Assembly (NCBI GenBank): GCA_049116335.1
Contig: JAGDYZ010000017.1
Coordinates: 1 to 64,000 of the forward strand
Reading direction: 5' to 3'
DNA from: CANMIH01 sp049116335
GTDB lineage: Bacteria > Pseudomonadota > Alphaproteobacteria > Rhodobacterales > Rhodobacteraceae
Length of the DNA stretch: 64,000 bases
How positions within the stretch are numbered: position 1 is the first letter of the stretch; every line of letters begins with the position of its first letter. A model generated the notes under the pieces. The model was not told where the DNA came from and searched no databases. It saw only the letters and a list, made by a program, of their open reading frames with translations. A program made the translations under genes and the position numbers. This document shows, piece by piece, positions 50,986-59,928 of the stretch.

Positions 50986-53196
50986 ATGGCAATCGAGAAC
51001 CGACGCCTGAACGGTGTCATATTGTTTGGCCTATTGGGCTTTTGCATCTTACCTTGGTTTCACATCCGATCGGGGTTCTTCCGCGGTCAATGGATCGGAG
51101 ATCTTGCCACGGATGATCGGACATGGCCCGGTGTGATCCAGGTCTTTCTAGGACATTGGCAGATATTGCCGGTGGCGGTTGCTCTCGCCATTGCTGTGTT
51201 CCTGCGTCAAGCGGCCCCTTCGCCAAAGCGCGGCAAGTATCTTGCCTGGCTTGGGGCTTTGGGGATCCTGTGGTTGGTCACCCAAGGTCTGACGATTGGG
51301 CTTCGGGGATGGAGCCTTGGCTTTCTTGAGCTGGCATTGGGAGATCACGGTGGTCAACCTGCCTTTGGCGCCGGGGCAATCTCGCTCCTGATTGTTTTCA
51401 CTTGCTTTATTGCCTTTGGACTTGCCGAAGGTGGTGCCCTTAAAGGGGACGCAATGGTGTTGACGGCAATCAGCGCGCTCATCCTGTTGGTTGTCACATT
51501 CATCTTCTATCCACTGCTTTCCATGTTGGTGGGATCCTTTCAGGACTTTCGTGGCAATTTCTCGTCCGCGGGATTTGTTCGAAACATACAAGACCCAGCG
51601 ATCTGGCGACTGGACTGCCTGACCGGGGGGCGCTGCGGCATTGCATGGCAGACCGTCATCTTGGCGCTGAGTACCGCGACAAGCACCACTTTGCTTGGCT
51701 TGGCCTTCGCCCTCGTTCTCACACGAACATCTTTGCCCTTTCGTAAAACGCTCCGTATCCTGAGTATTTTGCCGATCATCACACCACCCTTTGTGATTGG
51801 CCTTGCTTTGATCTTGATGCTTGGGCGCACAGGGTTTGTGACCGAAGCCATCGCCGCAATCACCGGTGTAGAACTTGGCCGCTGGATCTATGGCCTACCG
51901 GGCATCTGGGTTGCTCAGACGCTTAGCTTTACTCCCATTGCATTTCTGGTGCTTGTTGGCGTTGTTGAAGGTATCAGCCCCTCTCTTGAAGAAGCCAGCC
52001 AAACCATGCGCGCCGGGCGTTGGCGGACGTTTCGAAAGGTTTCTCTGCCTTTGATGGCGCCTGGTCTGGCAAACGCATTCCTGATCGGCTTCATCGAGTC
52101 CATGGCGGATTTTGGGAACCCACTTGTTCTTGGTGGCAACGGCGGCGTTCTCTCGACCGAGATTTTCTTTGCCGTGGTCGGCGCACAAAGCGATCCGTCG
52201 CGCGCGGCTGTGCTTGCGATCATCTTGCTGTGTTTCACTTTGACAGCCTTCTTTATGCAGCGGGTCTGGCTGGGCAAACGCAACTTTGCCACAGTCACCG
52301 GCAAGGCAGATGGCGGTCGGAACATTCCGATGCCCAAAGCTCTTGCCATTCCGGTCTGTTCGGTTGTCGCAATCTGGAGCCTGTTCACCCTTGCGGTATA
52401 CGGTCTGATCCTATTTGGAGGCTTTGTTAAAGTCTGGGGGCTGGATCATACGTTGACCCTGTCCCACTACGCGACGGCCTTTTCGGTTTCGTTCTCTGAT
52501 GGGTTTGCCTTCACAGGTGTCGCATGGGATAGCTTCTGGACAACAATGGGGATTGCCCTGATTGCTGCGCCTCTGACTGCAGCAGTCGGTATTCTGGCCG
52601 CTTGGTTGATTGTTCGTCAGGATTTCCCCGGAAAGTCTGCGTTTGAATTTGGTCTAATGATGAGCTTTGCCATCCCCGGAACGGTAATCGGCATCAGCTA
52701 TATTCTTGCCTTCAACTTGCCTCCGGTTCAAATGACCGGCACCGCGCTAATCCTGATTTTCTGCTTTGTCTTCAGAAATATGCCGGTTGGTGTGCGCGGT
52801 GGCATCGCCGCAATGGCGCAGCTCGATAAAAATCTTGACGAAGCCTCGCTTACGTTGGGTGCCAACAGTGGGCGGACGCTGCGCAAGGTGATCTTGCCTT
52901 TGCTGCGGCCGGCGGTCACAGCGGCACTGGTCTATAGCTTTGTGCGGGCGATCACCTCGGTTTCGGCGGTCATCTTCCTCGTCAGCGCCAAGTACAACAT
53001 GGCCACCTCCTATATCGTCGGTCTGGTCGAAAATGGCGAATTTGGTGTGGCCATTGCCTATAGTTCGGTCCTGATTGTTGTCATGGTCTGCGTCATCGTT
53101 GTTTTCCAACTGCTTGTGGGTGAACGTCGCCTGAGACGAGCAGATGTCAGCGCAGCCTCAAAATCCAAAAGAAAAACGCGAAAGGTAGCGGCATGA
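50986..53196 (+). CDS. ABC transporter permease with two fused permease domains (FbpB/AfuB type)
   Basis: The 736-aa inner-membrane protein has an N-terminal extra membrane region (residues 10-160) and two homologous permease halves with about 6 helices each. EAA-like loops are near ISPSLEEASQTMRAGRWRTF and MAQLDKNLDEASLTLGANSG. Such fusion permeases serve iron and sugar-phosphate systems. It overlaps the ATPase gene by 4 bp (ATGA). The charged C-terminus (SKRKTRKVAA) is cytoplasmic. Confidence 0.92.
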   Translation: MAIENRRLNGVILFGLLGFCILPWFHIRSGFFRGQWIGDLATDDRTWPGVIQVFLGHWQILPVAVALAIAVFLRQAAPSPKRGKYLAWLGALGILWLVTQGLTIGLRGWSLGFLELALGDHGGQPAFGAGAISLLIVFTCFIAFGLAEGGALKGDAMVLTAISALILLVVTFIFYPLLSMLVGSFQDFRGNFSSAGFVRNIQDPAIWRLDCLTGGRCGIAWQTVILALSTATSTTLLGLAFALVLTRTSLPFRKTLRILSILPIITPPFVIGLALILMLGRTGFVTEAIAAITGVELGRWIYGLPGIWVAQTLSFTPIAFLVLVGVVEGISPSLEEASQTMRAGRWRTFRKVSLPLMAPGLANAFLIGFIESMADFGNPLVLGGNGGVLSTEIFFAVVGAQSDPSRAAVLAIILLCFTLTAFFMQRVWLGKRNFATVTGKADGGRNIPMPKALAIPVCSVVAIWSLFTLAVYGLILFGGFVKVWGLDHTLTLSHYATAFSVSFSDGFAFTGVAWDSFWTTMGIALIAAPLTAAVGILAAWLIVRQDFPGKSAFEFGLMMSFAIPGTVIGISYILAFNLPPVQMTGTALILIFCFVFRNMPVGVRGGIAAMAQLDKNLDEASLTLGANSGRTLRKVILPLLRPAVTAALVYSFVRAITSVSAVIFLVSAKYNMATSYIVGLVENGEFGVAIAYSSVLIVVMVCVIVVFQLLVGERRLRRADVSAASKSKRKTRKVAA

Positions 53197-54254
53197 CCTC
53201 TTCCAAAGTCGGCTCTGTTTCGTTCAAGAACATCCAAAAAACATTTGGCGATTTCACCGCCATCCCCAACCTCAATCTTGATCTCAATCCCGGTGAGCTT
53301 GTCACCCTCCTTGGGCCGTCAGGATGCGGGAAAACCACGACACTGCGCATGCTGGCGGGGTTGGAAACACCAACCAATGGGCAGATTTTCATCGGGGACA
53401 AGGACGTCACCCGCCTGCCCCCAAACCAGCGTGATGTTGCGATGGTGTTTCAGTCCTATGCCTTGTTTCCGCATATGACAGTCCGCGACAACGTCAAATA
53501 TGGGTTGGAATCCGTTGGTCGCGACAATGCCGATCGTCTGGCGCTCGATGGTCTTGATCTGGTCGGGCTTGGGGCCCTTGCAGAGCGGTACCCATCTGAA
53601 CTGTCTGGTGGCCAACAGCAGCGCGTGGCCGTCGCGCGTGCACTGGTGCTTGAACCTGAGGTGCTGCTTCTGGATGAACCTTTGTCAAACCTCGACGCCC
53701 GGTTGCGACGCTCGGTTCGGACCGAAATTCGCCAGCTTCAGCAGGAGCTTGGATTTACCGCGGTCTATGTAACGCATGATCAGGAAGAGGCCCTTGCAGT
53801 CTCTGACCGCATTATTGTTATGCGCGGCGGAGAAGTTGAACAGGACGGCACGCCAAAAGAGCTGTACCGCACGCCAGCAAGCGAGTTCATCGCTGACTTC
53901 ATTGGCGAAGCAAATGTCCTTGATTGCGACGTAACCTCCTTCGACGCGGGGCAGGCCCAAGTCGTGATTGGTGGGGAAACTTACGTACTCGACACCAAGC
54001 GAAGTGAGATTGGGACCGTACGGATCGCTGTCCGCGCAAACGCGGTGCGGCTGGCGCCGCCAGCTGAGAGCAGGATGCAGGCCACTGTCAAATCCGCCGC
54101 ATATCTCGGCGACAAGATGGAATACATCCTACAGCACAAAGACACTGAGATCTTTGCAACGTCTTCAAACACCGAGCAAACTTTTACTTCTGGGGCAGAG
54201 GTTTCCGTCAAGTTTGACACAGTAGGCCTTGCTCTGATCGGGGCCGGCGCATGA
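53193..54254 (+). CDS. ABC transporter ATP-binding protein (FbpC/AfuC type)
   Basis: The 353-aa cytoplasmic ATPase has Walker A GPSGCGKTTT, the Q-loop VFQSYALFPHM, signature LSGGQQQRVAVARAL and Walker B LLLDEPLSNLD. A TOBE-like C-terminal domain (residues 250-345) follows. It energises the fused permease. Its start overlaps the permease stop (ATGA) and its stop overlaps the start of the phosphatase gene (ATGA), so all are translated from one message. Confidence 0.94.
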   Translation: MTSSKVGSVSFKNIQKTFGDFTAIPNLNLDLNPGELVTLLGPSGCGKTTTLRMLAGLETPTNGQIFIGDKDVTRLPPNQRDVAMVFQSYALFPHMTVRDNVKYGLESVGRDNADRLALDGLDLVGLGALAERYPSELSGGQQQRVAVARALVLEPEVLLLDEPLSNLDARLRRSVRTEIRQLQQELGFTAVYVTHDQEEALAVSDRIIVMRGGEVEQDGTPKELYRTPASEFIADFIGEANVLDCDVTSFDAGQAQVVIGGETYVLDTKRSEIGTVRIAVRANAVRLAPPAESRMQATVKSAAYLGDKMEYILQHKDTEIFATSSNTEQTFTSGAEVSVKFDTVGLALIGAGA

Positions 54255-55051
54255 CCACGGTTTCATCGTCGACAGATACGCTTACCGAAAGATACCAGCT
54301 TGCACAGGTCATCGCCCGTGCAGCTGGGCTTTTGGCCCAGGACTATTTCAACAATCGTGATAAACTTATCATCGAAGAAAAACGTCACCCTCAGGATTTG
54401 GTCTCAGAAGCTGACAAAGCTGTAGAGCAGAAAATTTGCCAAATGATCGCGGCGGATTTTCCAAACGACGGCCAAATCGGTGAAGAGTTCGGCCAGACCA
54501 AAGGGGATACGGGCTATTCTTGGGTGATTGATCCCATTGATGGCACCGCTCCATTTCTCAATGGTATGCCCGGGTGGTGCGTTTCAATTGCTGTCATGCA
54601 AGGACAGGAAATTGTTGCCGGGGTTATCTTTGCCCCGGTTCTAGACGAAATGATCGTCGCGATGCGAGGCTGTGGGACTTTCCTCAATGGAACCCAAGTG
54701 CGCGTTTCCGATCAGACCTTGCAGTCAGGTTTGTTAGGTGTCGGCGCCAACGATCGGATTTCACCTGAAGTAACCGCAGAAATGTTTCAGACATTAATGG
54801 CCGCTGGCACAAGCTGGGTGCGCTATGGGTCCGGTGCTTTGATGCTCGCTTGGGTCGCCGCAGGTCGGCTGGTGGGATATGTCGAGCCGCTGATGTCTAT
54901 CTGGGATTGCGCGGCCGCATATTGCTTGATCAAAGAGGCAGGTGGCACAACCCGTGCTCTCCCCCCTGAGCATGAAATTATGGCGCCCTTCCCCGTGCTG
55001 GGGTCCAATGCGTTGATCTTTGACGAAGTTAACGTGGTTCTCCCAGCCTAA
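54251..55051 (+). CDS. Inositol-monophosphatase-family enzyme in the sugar-phosphate transporter operon
   Basis: The 266-aa cytoplasmic enzyme has the family metal sites: Glu in GEEFGQTKGD, WVIDPIDGTAPFLNG, and the second signature SIWDCAAAYCLIKEAGG. These proteins dephosphorylate inositol phosphate, histidinol phosphate, 3'-phosphoadenosine or other sugar phosphates. Overlap of 4 bp with the ATPase gene shows it belongs to the transporter operon. It therefore probably dephosphorylates an imported compound. The APFL in place of the common TNF at the loop after DPIDGT hints at a non-standard substrate. Confidence 0.9.
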   Translation: MTTVSSSTDTLTERYQLAQVIARAAGLLAQDYFNNRDKLIIEEKRHPQDLVSEADKAVEQKICQMIAADFPNDGQIGEEFGQTKGDTGYSWVIDPIDGTAPFLNGMPGWCVSIAVMQGQEIVAGVIFAPVLDEMIVAMRGCGTFLNGTQVRVSDQTLQSGLLGVGANDRISPEVTAEMFQTLMAAGTSWVRYGSGALMLAWVAAGRLVGYVEPLMSIWDCAAAYCLIKEAGGTTRALPPEHEIMAPFPVLGSNALIFDEVNVVLPA

Positions 55052-55206
55052 ACCAAACCAGCCTGGCCCAGAACCTGACCTGAGCCGGGCTGTCGCGGTC
55101 GAAACCTATCGGGACCTCAAAGTTGGCCGAGCCGTCCCGGGTTTGTCCGAGAATGAAACCATAGTGTCTGCCTCAACGTTTCGATTTGACTGAAACTCAA
55201 GACGCG

Positions 55207-55320
55207 AGTCTGAGAAAGTCGTTTGATATCTTGCGCATGTTAGCCGCCACGCGGATTTTGATGTCCAAGGCCCGCATCCGCTTTCGGCGGGCGCGCGACG
55301 GTAAAATCGTCGCTAGGCGG
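55207..55320 (+). pseudogene. Frameshifted remnant of bioB
   Basis: The plus strand encodes FDILRMLAATRILMSKARIR, which aligns with the bioB stretch VEILRMVAAARVLMPWARIR (residues about 245-265). Immediately after, a one-base deletion shifts the frame: CTTTCGGCGGGCGCG reads LSAGA in the next frame, matching LSAGR of biotin synthase. Only about 100 bp are recognisable. The rest of the 468-bp gap (55052-55519) shows nothing else I can name. It may be debris from a duplication of the 47.6-kb gene or a decayed paralogue. Confidence 0.6.
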
Positions 55321-55519
55321 CAAAAGTCACTGGAGCTGCAAGCGAAAGACAATCCAAATGAGCTGAGATACGGGAACTTTTGTGCGACACGTCACTTAGT
55401 CAGGTAAGTTCGACGGGCGCAATAGAGCTGAAAGCAGCTTCCGCACCCCTCATTTACCCTCTCTAGGTTTTGCAGGCGCCGGCTCCCGCTGAACCACAGC
55501 CCAAAATTGGTTGGGCACA

Positions 55520-56122
55520 CTATCCTGGTTTCCAACACACGACCAAGATGCTTGCGTCCTCTTCTTCGGCAGAGAGATAGGCATGGCCCATGCTTGAGTC
55601 AAAATAGAGACTGTCTCCGGGTGCGAGCGAGATGGTGTCGCGTCCGGCAATATGCACGGTGAGTGACCCGCTGAGCAGGTACAGAAACTCTTCACCGACA
55701 TGAGAGACCAAAGCATCAAACTGGGTGACAGATTTGGCTTTGACCTTGCCGGTCATCGGTACCATGTGTTTGCCGCTCAGGTCCGCGGCGATCATCTCAT
55801 AGCGATAGGTTTCGGTGTCATGGCGCGGGCCTGTTCCCGCGCGGGTGACCGAGACGGACCCTTGCTGAAAACTGTCCGGGGTGGTGTCGAACAGCTCTCC
55901 GACATCTAGGCCCAATCCCTGAGCCAACCGCATAAAGCGATCATATGTCAGGGAAATATCGCCTCGTTCCATCTTAGAGATCGTTGAAATCGCCAGGCCG
56001 GTCTTGTCACCAAGGTCTTGCAAGGTCCAGCCACGCGCCTTGCGTATGTCACGCACGCGCTGGCCCAGATTCTGTTCAGATCGGGTGGGAGTTGGCGCAA
56101 GATCAGGGCGTGGATTTGTCAT
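55520..56122 (-). CDS. XRE-family regulator with a C-terminal cupin domain
   Basis: The 200-aa regulator has an N-terminal HTH (NLGQRVRDIRKARGWTLQDL and ISTISKMERG) and a C-terminal cupin (FLYLLSGSLTVHIAGRD, LAPGDSLYFDSSMGHAYLS). The ATG at 56122 has GGAAA upstream; a TTG three bases before is less likely. It is divergent from a LivJ-like binding-protein gene. A 12-bp inverted repeat (CAATTTTCCAAT / ATTGGAAAATTG) lies between them and overlaps the regulator's ribosome-binding site, suggesting autoregulation. Cupins in such regulators bind amino acids, polyamines or related ligands. Confidence 0.9.
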   Translation of the reverse strand: MTNPRPDLAPTPTRSEQNLGQRVRDIRKARGWTLQDLGDKTGLAISTISKMERGDISLTYDRFMRLAQGLGLDVGELFDTTPDSFQQGSVSVTRAGTGPRHDTETYRYEMIAADLSGKHMVPMTGKVKAKSVTQFDALVSHVGEEFLYLLSGSLTVHIAGRDTISLAPGDSLYFDSSMGHAYLSAEEEDASILVVCWKPG

Positions 56123-56224
56123 CAATTTTCCAATCCGAAAATTTTGCTGGTTTTTCGTATTGGAAAATTGCTACCAGATATTGGCGGCAATGCGAATCGA
56201 AAACGTCGATGACCGGCAATTTTC
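56123..56224. promoter_or_regulatory. Inverted-repeat operators of the XRE-cupin regulator
   Basis: CAATTTTCCAAT (56123-56134) and ATTGGAAAATTG (56159-56170) are perfect inverted 12-mers. A third CAATTTTC occurs at 56217-56224. They occupy the divergent promoter region of the regulator and binding protein. Cooperative binding is inferred. Confidence 0.6.
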
Positions 56225-56287
56225 GAAACCCTTCGCATTTCAAAAGCTCGTTTCAGGGTCAGCGCCGCAGCATCTGGGAGGATAGTT

Positions 56288-57469
56288 ATGAAAACCACCG
56301 TTACCGCCGCCTCTTTGGCCTTGCTCACCGCCGGCATGGCTCAGGCTGAAGACATCAAACTGGGCGTGTTGATGGGCTTTACCGGCCCGATTGAATCCAT
56401 GGCCCCGCAAATTGCGGGCGGTGCGGAAATGGCGATGCAGGAGGTCAGCCAAAGCGGTAAGTTGCTGGGCGGGGCCAAGGTTGTGCCCATTCGCGCCGAT
56501 TCCACCTGTGTCGATTCCTCGGCGGCCACGGCGGCGGGTGAACGGTTGGTGACCTCTGATCAGGTCAAAGGCATCATTGGCGCCACCTGTTCCGGGGCCA
56601 CCGGATCGGTTCTGATCAATGTAGCCATCCCGCATGGGGTTGTCATGATCTCCCCATCGGCCACCTCACCGGCCCTGTCCGAAACGGAAGATGACGGGCT
56701 TTTCTTCCGCACAGCGCCCTCGGATGCGCGTCAGGGACAGGTGATGGCTGAGGTTCTGCTGGAAGACGGTGTGCGTGAGGTGGCGGTCACCTATACCAAC
56801 AACGACTATGGCAAAGGGTTGGCCGACAGTTTCGAAACCGCTTTTGCCAAGGCCGGGGGCTCTATCACGCTTTCGGCGGCGCATGAGGACGGCAAGGCGG
56901 ATTACACCGCTGAGGTTGGCGCGCTGGCCTCGGCCGGTGGCGACCGTCTGGTGCTTTTGGGGTTTGTCGATCAGGGGGGCGCGGGGGTTTTACGCGCGGC
57001 TCTGGACACAGGCGCCTTTGACCAGTTCCATTTTGCGGATGGCATGCTTGCCAGCAAACTTGAGGCGGATTTCGGCGCGGATCTTGAGGGATCGACCGGC
57101 CAGTTGCCCGGCACAGACAGCCCCGGCAGCAAACTGTATGCGGATCTGGTTGATGGTGCGTTTGACGTCACCTCGCCCTTCAGCCCGGAGGGATATGATG
57201 CGGCGGCGCTGATGCTTTTGGCGATGCAGGCGGCGGGATCGTCCGATCCGCAGGTGTACAAAGACCACGTGATGACGGTTGCCAATGCCCCCGGCGAACA
57301 GATTTTCCCCGGCGAGCTGGACAAGGCGCTGCAGATCCTCGCGGACGGGGGCGCCGTGGATTATGTCGGGAGCACGGATGTCGAGATGTTTGGATCGGGT
57401 GAAAGCGCGGGAAGCTATCGTCAGATCCAGATCCAGGATGGGGCGATCACCACGGTCAAATACCGCTAA
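56288..57469 (+). CDS. LivJ-type periplasmic amino-acid-binding protein
   Basis: The 393-aa precursor has a signal peptide (residues 1-20, ending AQA). The mature protein starts EDIKLGVLMGFTGPIESMAP, the classic LivJ opening. Further motifs are GIIGATCSGATGS, VVMISPSATSP and YTNNDYGKGLADSF. This group binds branched-chain amino acids, amides or aromatic compounds. No Liv permeases or ATPases follow; instead a D-amino-acid aminotransferase gene comes next, beyond a terminator-like hairpin. It is controlled by the divergent XRE-cupin regulator. Confidence 0.92.
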   Translation: MKTTVTAASLALLTAGMAQAEDIKLGVLMGFTGPIESMAPQIAGGAEMAMQEVSQSGKLLGGAKVVPIRADSTCVDSSAATAAGERLVTSDQVKGIIGATCSGATGSVLINVAIPHGVVMISPSATSPALSETEDDGLFFRTAPSDARQGQVMAEVLLEDGVREVAVTYTNNDYGKGLADSFETAFAKAGGSITLSAAHEDGKADYTAEVGALASAGGDRLVLLGFVDQGGAGVLRAALDTGAFDQFHFADGMLASKLEADFGADLEGSTGQLPGTDSPGSKLYADLVDGAFDVTSPFSPEGYDAAALMLLAMQAAGSSDPQVYKDHVMTVANAPGEQIFPGELDKALQILADGGAVDYVGSTDVEMFGSGESAGSYRQIQIQDGAITTVKYR

Positions 57470-57494
57470 GCCGGCCTGAGACATTGGCCGTTTG

Positions 57495-57520
57495 CCCCCC
57501 GGGATGGCCGGGGGGTGTCT
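57495..57520 (+). terminator. Terminator or attenuator hairpin between the binding protein and D-aminotransferase genes
   Basis: CCCCCCGG (57495-57502) pairs with CCGGGGGG (57508-57515), followed by TGTCTTTT. It ends the binding-protein transcript or reduces read-through into the downstream gene. Confidence 0.65.
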
Positions 57521-57548
57521 TTTCCTGATCCAGATCCATGAGGCTCCT

Positions 57549-58412
57549 GTGACATCTGACCCGTCCCGCATCGTCTATCTCAATGGCGCGTATCTGCCCG
57601 AAGCCGAGGCCAAGGTTTCGATTTTTGATCGGGGGTACCTGATGGCGGATGCCGTTTATGAGTATACGGCTGTGATCGAAGGCAAGCTGCTTGAGTTTGA
57701 CGCCCATATCGCGCGCCTTCAGCGGTCGCTTGATGAGCTGCAGATTGACATGCAGGTTGATCGGGAGGCGCTTTTGGCGATGCACCGAAGCTTGATTTCC
57801 CGCAACGCGATTGATGTGGGCGGCGTCTATCTTCAGGTGTCGCGGGGGGTGGCCGACCGGGATTTTGTGTTTCCGCAATCCTGTGAGCCCACGGTCATGG
57901 CATTTACCCAGAGGCTGAATTTTCTCGATCATCCGGCCATTCACTCGGGCCTTAAGGTGATCAGTGTCGAAGATGGGCGATGGGCGCGGCCGGATATCAA
58001 AACCACCCAGCTTTTGTATACGTCAATGGTGAAAACACAGGCCCAGCAACGCGGGGCCCATGATGCGATTTTTGTCAAAGACGGCTTTGTGACCGAAGCG
58101 ACGTCGGCCAATCTGTTTATTGTGAAAGACGGCCGGTTGATTACTCATCCCGGCACGCGCGACATTTTGCATGGCGTCACACGGCGCGCCATTCTCGCGC
58201 TGGCCGAGGATCTGGATATCCCGCTGGATACCCGGTCCTTTACCCTTGAAGAAGCCCAGTCCGCCGATGAGGTCTTTATGACCGCCTCACCGCTTTATGT
58301 GCTGCCGGTGACCACAATTGACGAGGTGCCCGTCGCGCAGGCGGCGCCCGGTGCCATGGCGGGCAAATTGCGCGCCCGCTTTCTCGATGCCGCGCGGAGC
58401 TCTGCGGTCTAG
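57549..58412 (+). CDS. D-amino-acid aminotransferase (class IV PLP)
   Basis: At 287 aa, this PLP-dependent fold-type IV enzyme interconverts D-alanine (and other D-amino acids) with 2-oxoacids. Family motifs are FDRGYLMADAVYEYT near the start, the PLP lysine in DIKTTQLLYTSM, FVTEATSANLFIV and VFMTASPLYVLPV. The GTG at 57549 is chosen because GAGG lies 5 nt upstream and the frame before it overlaps a terminator hairpin. Branched-chain or ADC-lyase-type activity is an alternative within the fold. Placed after a LivJ-type receptor, it may use an imported amino acid. Confidence 0.88.
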   Translation: MTSDPSRIVYLNGAYLPEAEAKVSIFDRGYLMADAVYEYTAVIEGKLLEFDAHIARLQRSLDELQIDMQVDREALLAMHRSLISRNAIDVGGVYLQVSRGVADRDFVFPQSCEPTVMAFTQRLNFLDHPAIHSGLKVISVEDGRWARPDIKTTQLLYTSMVKTQAQQRGAHDAIFVKDGFVTEATSANLFIVKDGRLITHPGTRDILHGVTRRAILALAEDLDIPLDTRSFTLEEAQSADEVFMTASPLYVLPVTTIDEVPVAQAAPGAMAGKLRARFLDAARSSAV

Positions 58413-58446
58413 TCTGTCTTTCACAAATCAGCCAATGAGATACTCG

Positions 58447-59221
58447 ATGCCTCAAAAGCCACAACGCCCATCTATACCCTCAAAAGAACAGATGAAACAT
58501 TGGCCGGATACCTCTGGCAATACGGTAAACGGCTTAAATGAAAGCCCGCCTCGCAACCTGACATCGATTATGTGGCATGACTCGGACATGCTGGTGCATG
58601 GCGAAGCTTGATCCGCTCTGGGTCTTTGAAGGGTATGAATGCGATTTTCCTTTCGTCGTGATCCTTGGGATCGCAATGGATCATGACAAACTTTCAACAG
58701 CGCCCGAAGTCACTTCAGCCATTGAGGTTGTAGATAAATACACCCAAGGTTGGGTGGTCTCACGGCCAGTTGCGAACTGGATACAATCTTTGGGGTGGCG
58801 CGCCTCGGCCCACGCGGGACCTGAAGCCGGCCCCATCACCATGATACCCGCAGCTCTGAAAGCAAGTTTCGGTGAACTTGGGAAACATGGCTCAATCATC
58901 AATAGAGACTATGGATCGTCTTTCCGACTGGCCGCTGTGTTTACAGATCTGCCATTGATTGAATCTTCACCCGTTGACATTGCAGCGCAGGATTTCTGTG
59001 CAAACTGCAAGATCTGCGTCAACGCTTGCCCTCCCGAAGCCATCCAGCATGAAACCCAAACCGTGCGTGGGGCGGACAAGTGGTACGTCAATTTTGATAG
59101 GTGCTTTCCATATTTTGCCGAAACTTATGGCTGCGGCATCTGCATAGCCGTTTGTCCCTGGTCCAAACCAGGGCGAGGCCCGAATTTGTCCGACAAATTA
59201 CTTCGAAAACGAAATACGTAA
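58447..59221 (+). pseudogene. Probable frameshifted 4Fe-4S protein (reductive-dehalogenase/QueG-like ferredoxin domain)
   Basis: The larger fragment (58577-59221, 214 aa) carries two Fe-S clusters: CANCKICVNACP, then YGCGICIAVCPWS, with VRGADKWYVNFDRCFPYF between them, a domain seen in reductive-dehalogenase-like proteins. Its N-terminus starts abruptly. A separate 54-codon frame (58447-58611) ending TSIMWHDSDMLVHGEA lies in another reading frame directly ahead, and the join at about 58600-58620 looks like a frameshift. The full family is longer (around 300 aa or more). I therefore call it broken, but a short functional protein from 58577 is possible. Confidence 0.55.
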
Positions 59222-59928
59222 GCCTTGGAAATACCGAATATTCAGTTGAGTTCACCCCCTGCGAATTTTCTATCGCAGCCAAGGCCACAAACGTAGCGTA
59301 TTGGAATTTTTTCTGCACAGGCACCGACCCCACGCCAACATTTCCAGCAGTACAATCCATCCGCGCGCGGTATCCGGAAGTCTCAACCTAGACATCTCCG
59401 ACCTCGGGAACAGTGCCGCAGAAATTAGCGCCTCGCACACACCCCAAAGACACTCTCGAGAATATCACAGGGCCCGTACTCGAATATGGCGCAGGCCTTG
59501 CCCATCATCTCTGATCTGTTCACCCTCGCGTTGTTTTCATCCAGCCGCGTTCGGACTGGCGATCTGCAGGAACAGGTGTGACGTGGAAGCAAAAGCAGAG
59601 AATTTCCACCTAGGGATCCGAACAAACTGTCTCAAAACAGAGGCTTGATTAGTTCCAACTGCGCTCGCTAAACTTCGAACATCAGTTCAAATTCCGAGGC
59701 ACGAACCCAGACGCAAGAGTGACATCATTGCGCACTGTTTGGGGGGGGAAGGATCGGACCAGTGCATGTGTGCAAATCGCTCGTTTCAACAGCCTCCATA
59801 ATAAGCCTAAGTTGCGAAGTAACAGTATGCATTGTGCCAATTTTTCGGTTCCCAACCTGACCTCAGGCCTACGGTGTTTGTATTTTCACTGGGGGGCTGC
59901 TCAGCAAAAAAGTAATCTGCCAAAACTG
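59222..59928. other. Long non-coding gap upstream of the PAS-like gene
   Basis: No frame here shows a recognisable protein, and short frames on both strands lack family patterns and good ribosome-binding sites. There is a G8 homopolymer near 59739. It is probably decayed sequence or a regulatory leader. I see no tRNA or terminator. Confidence 0.4.

Noticed and set aside
48723..55051. Transporter operon as an iron-uptake system
   Set aside because: LacI control and the translationally coupled inositol-monophosphatase-family gene argue for a phosphorylated organic substrate; iron is not excluded.
59670..59720. TTCAAATTCC resembling a tRNA T-loop
   Set aside because: No matching acceptor, anticodon or D arm can be folded around it.
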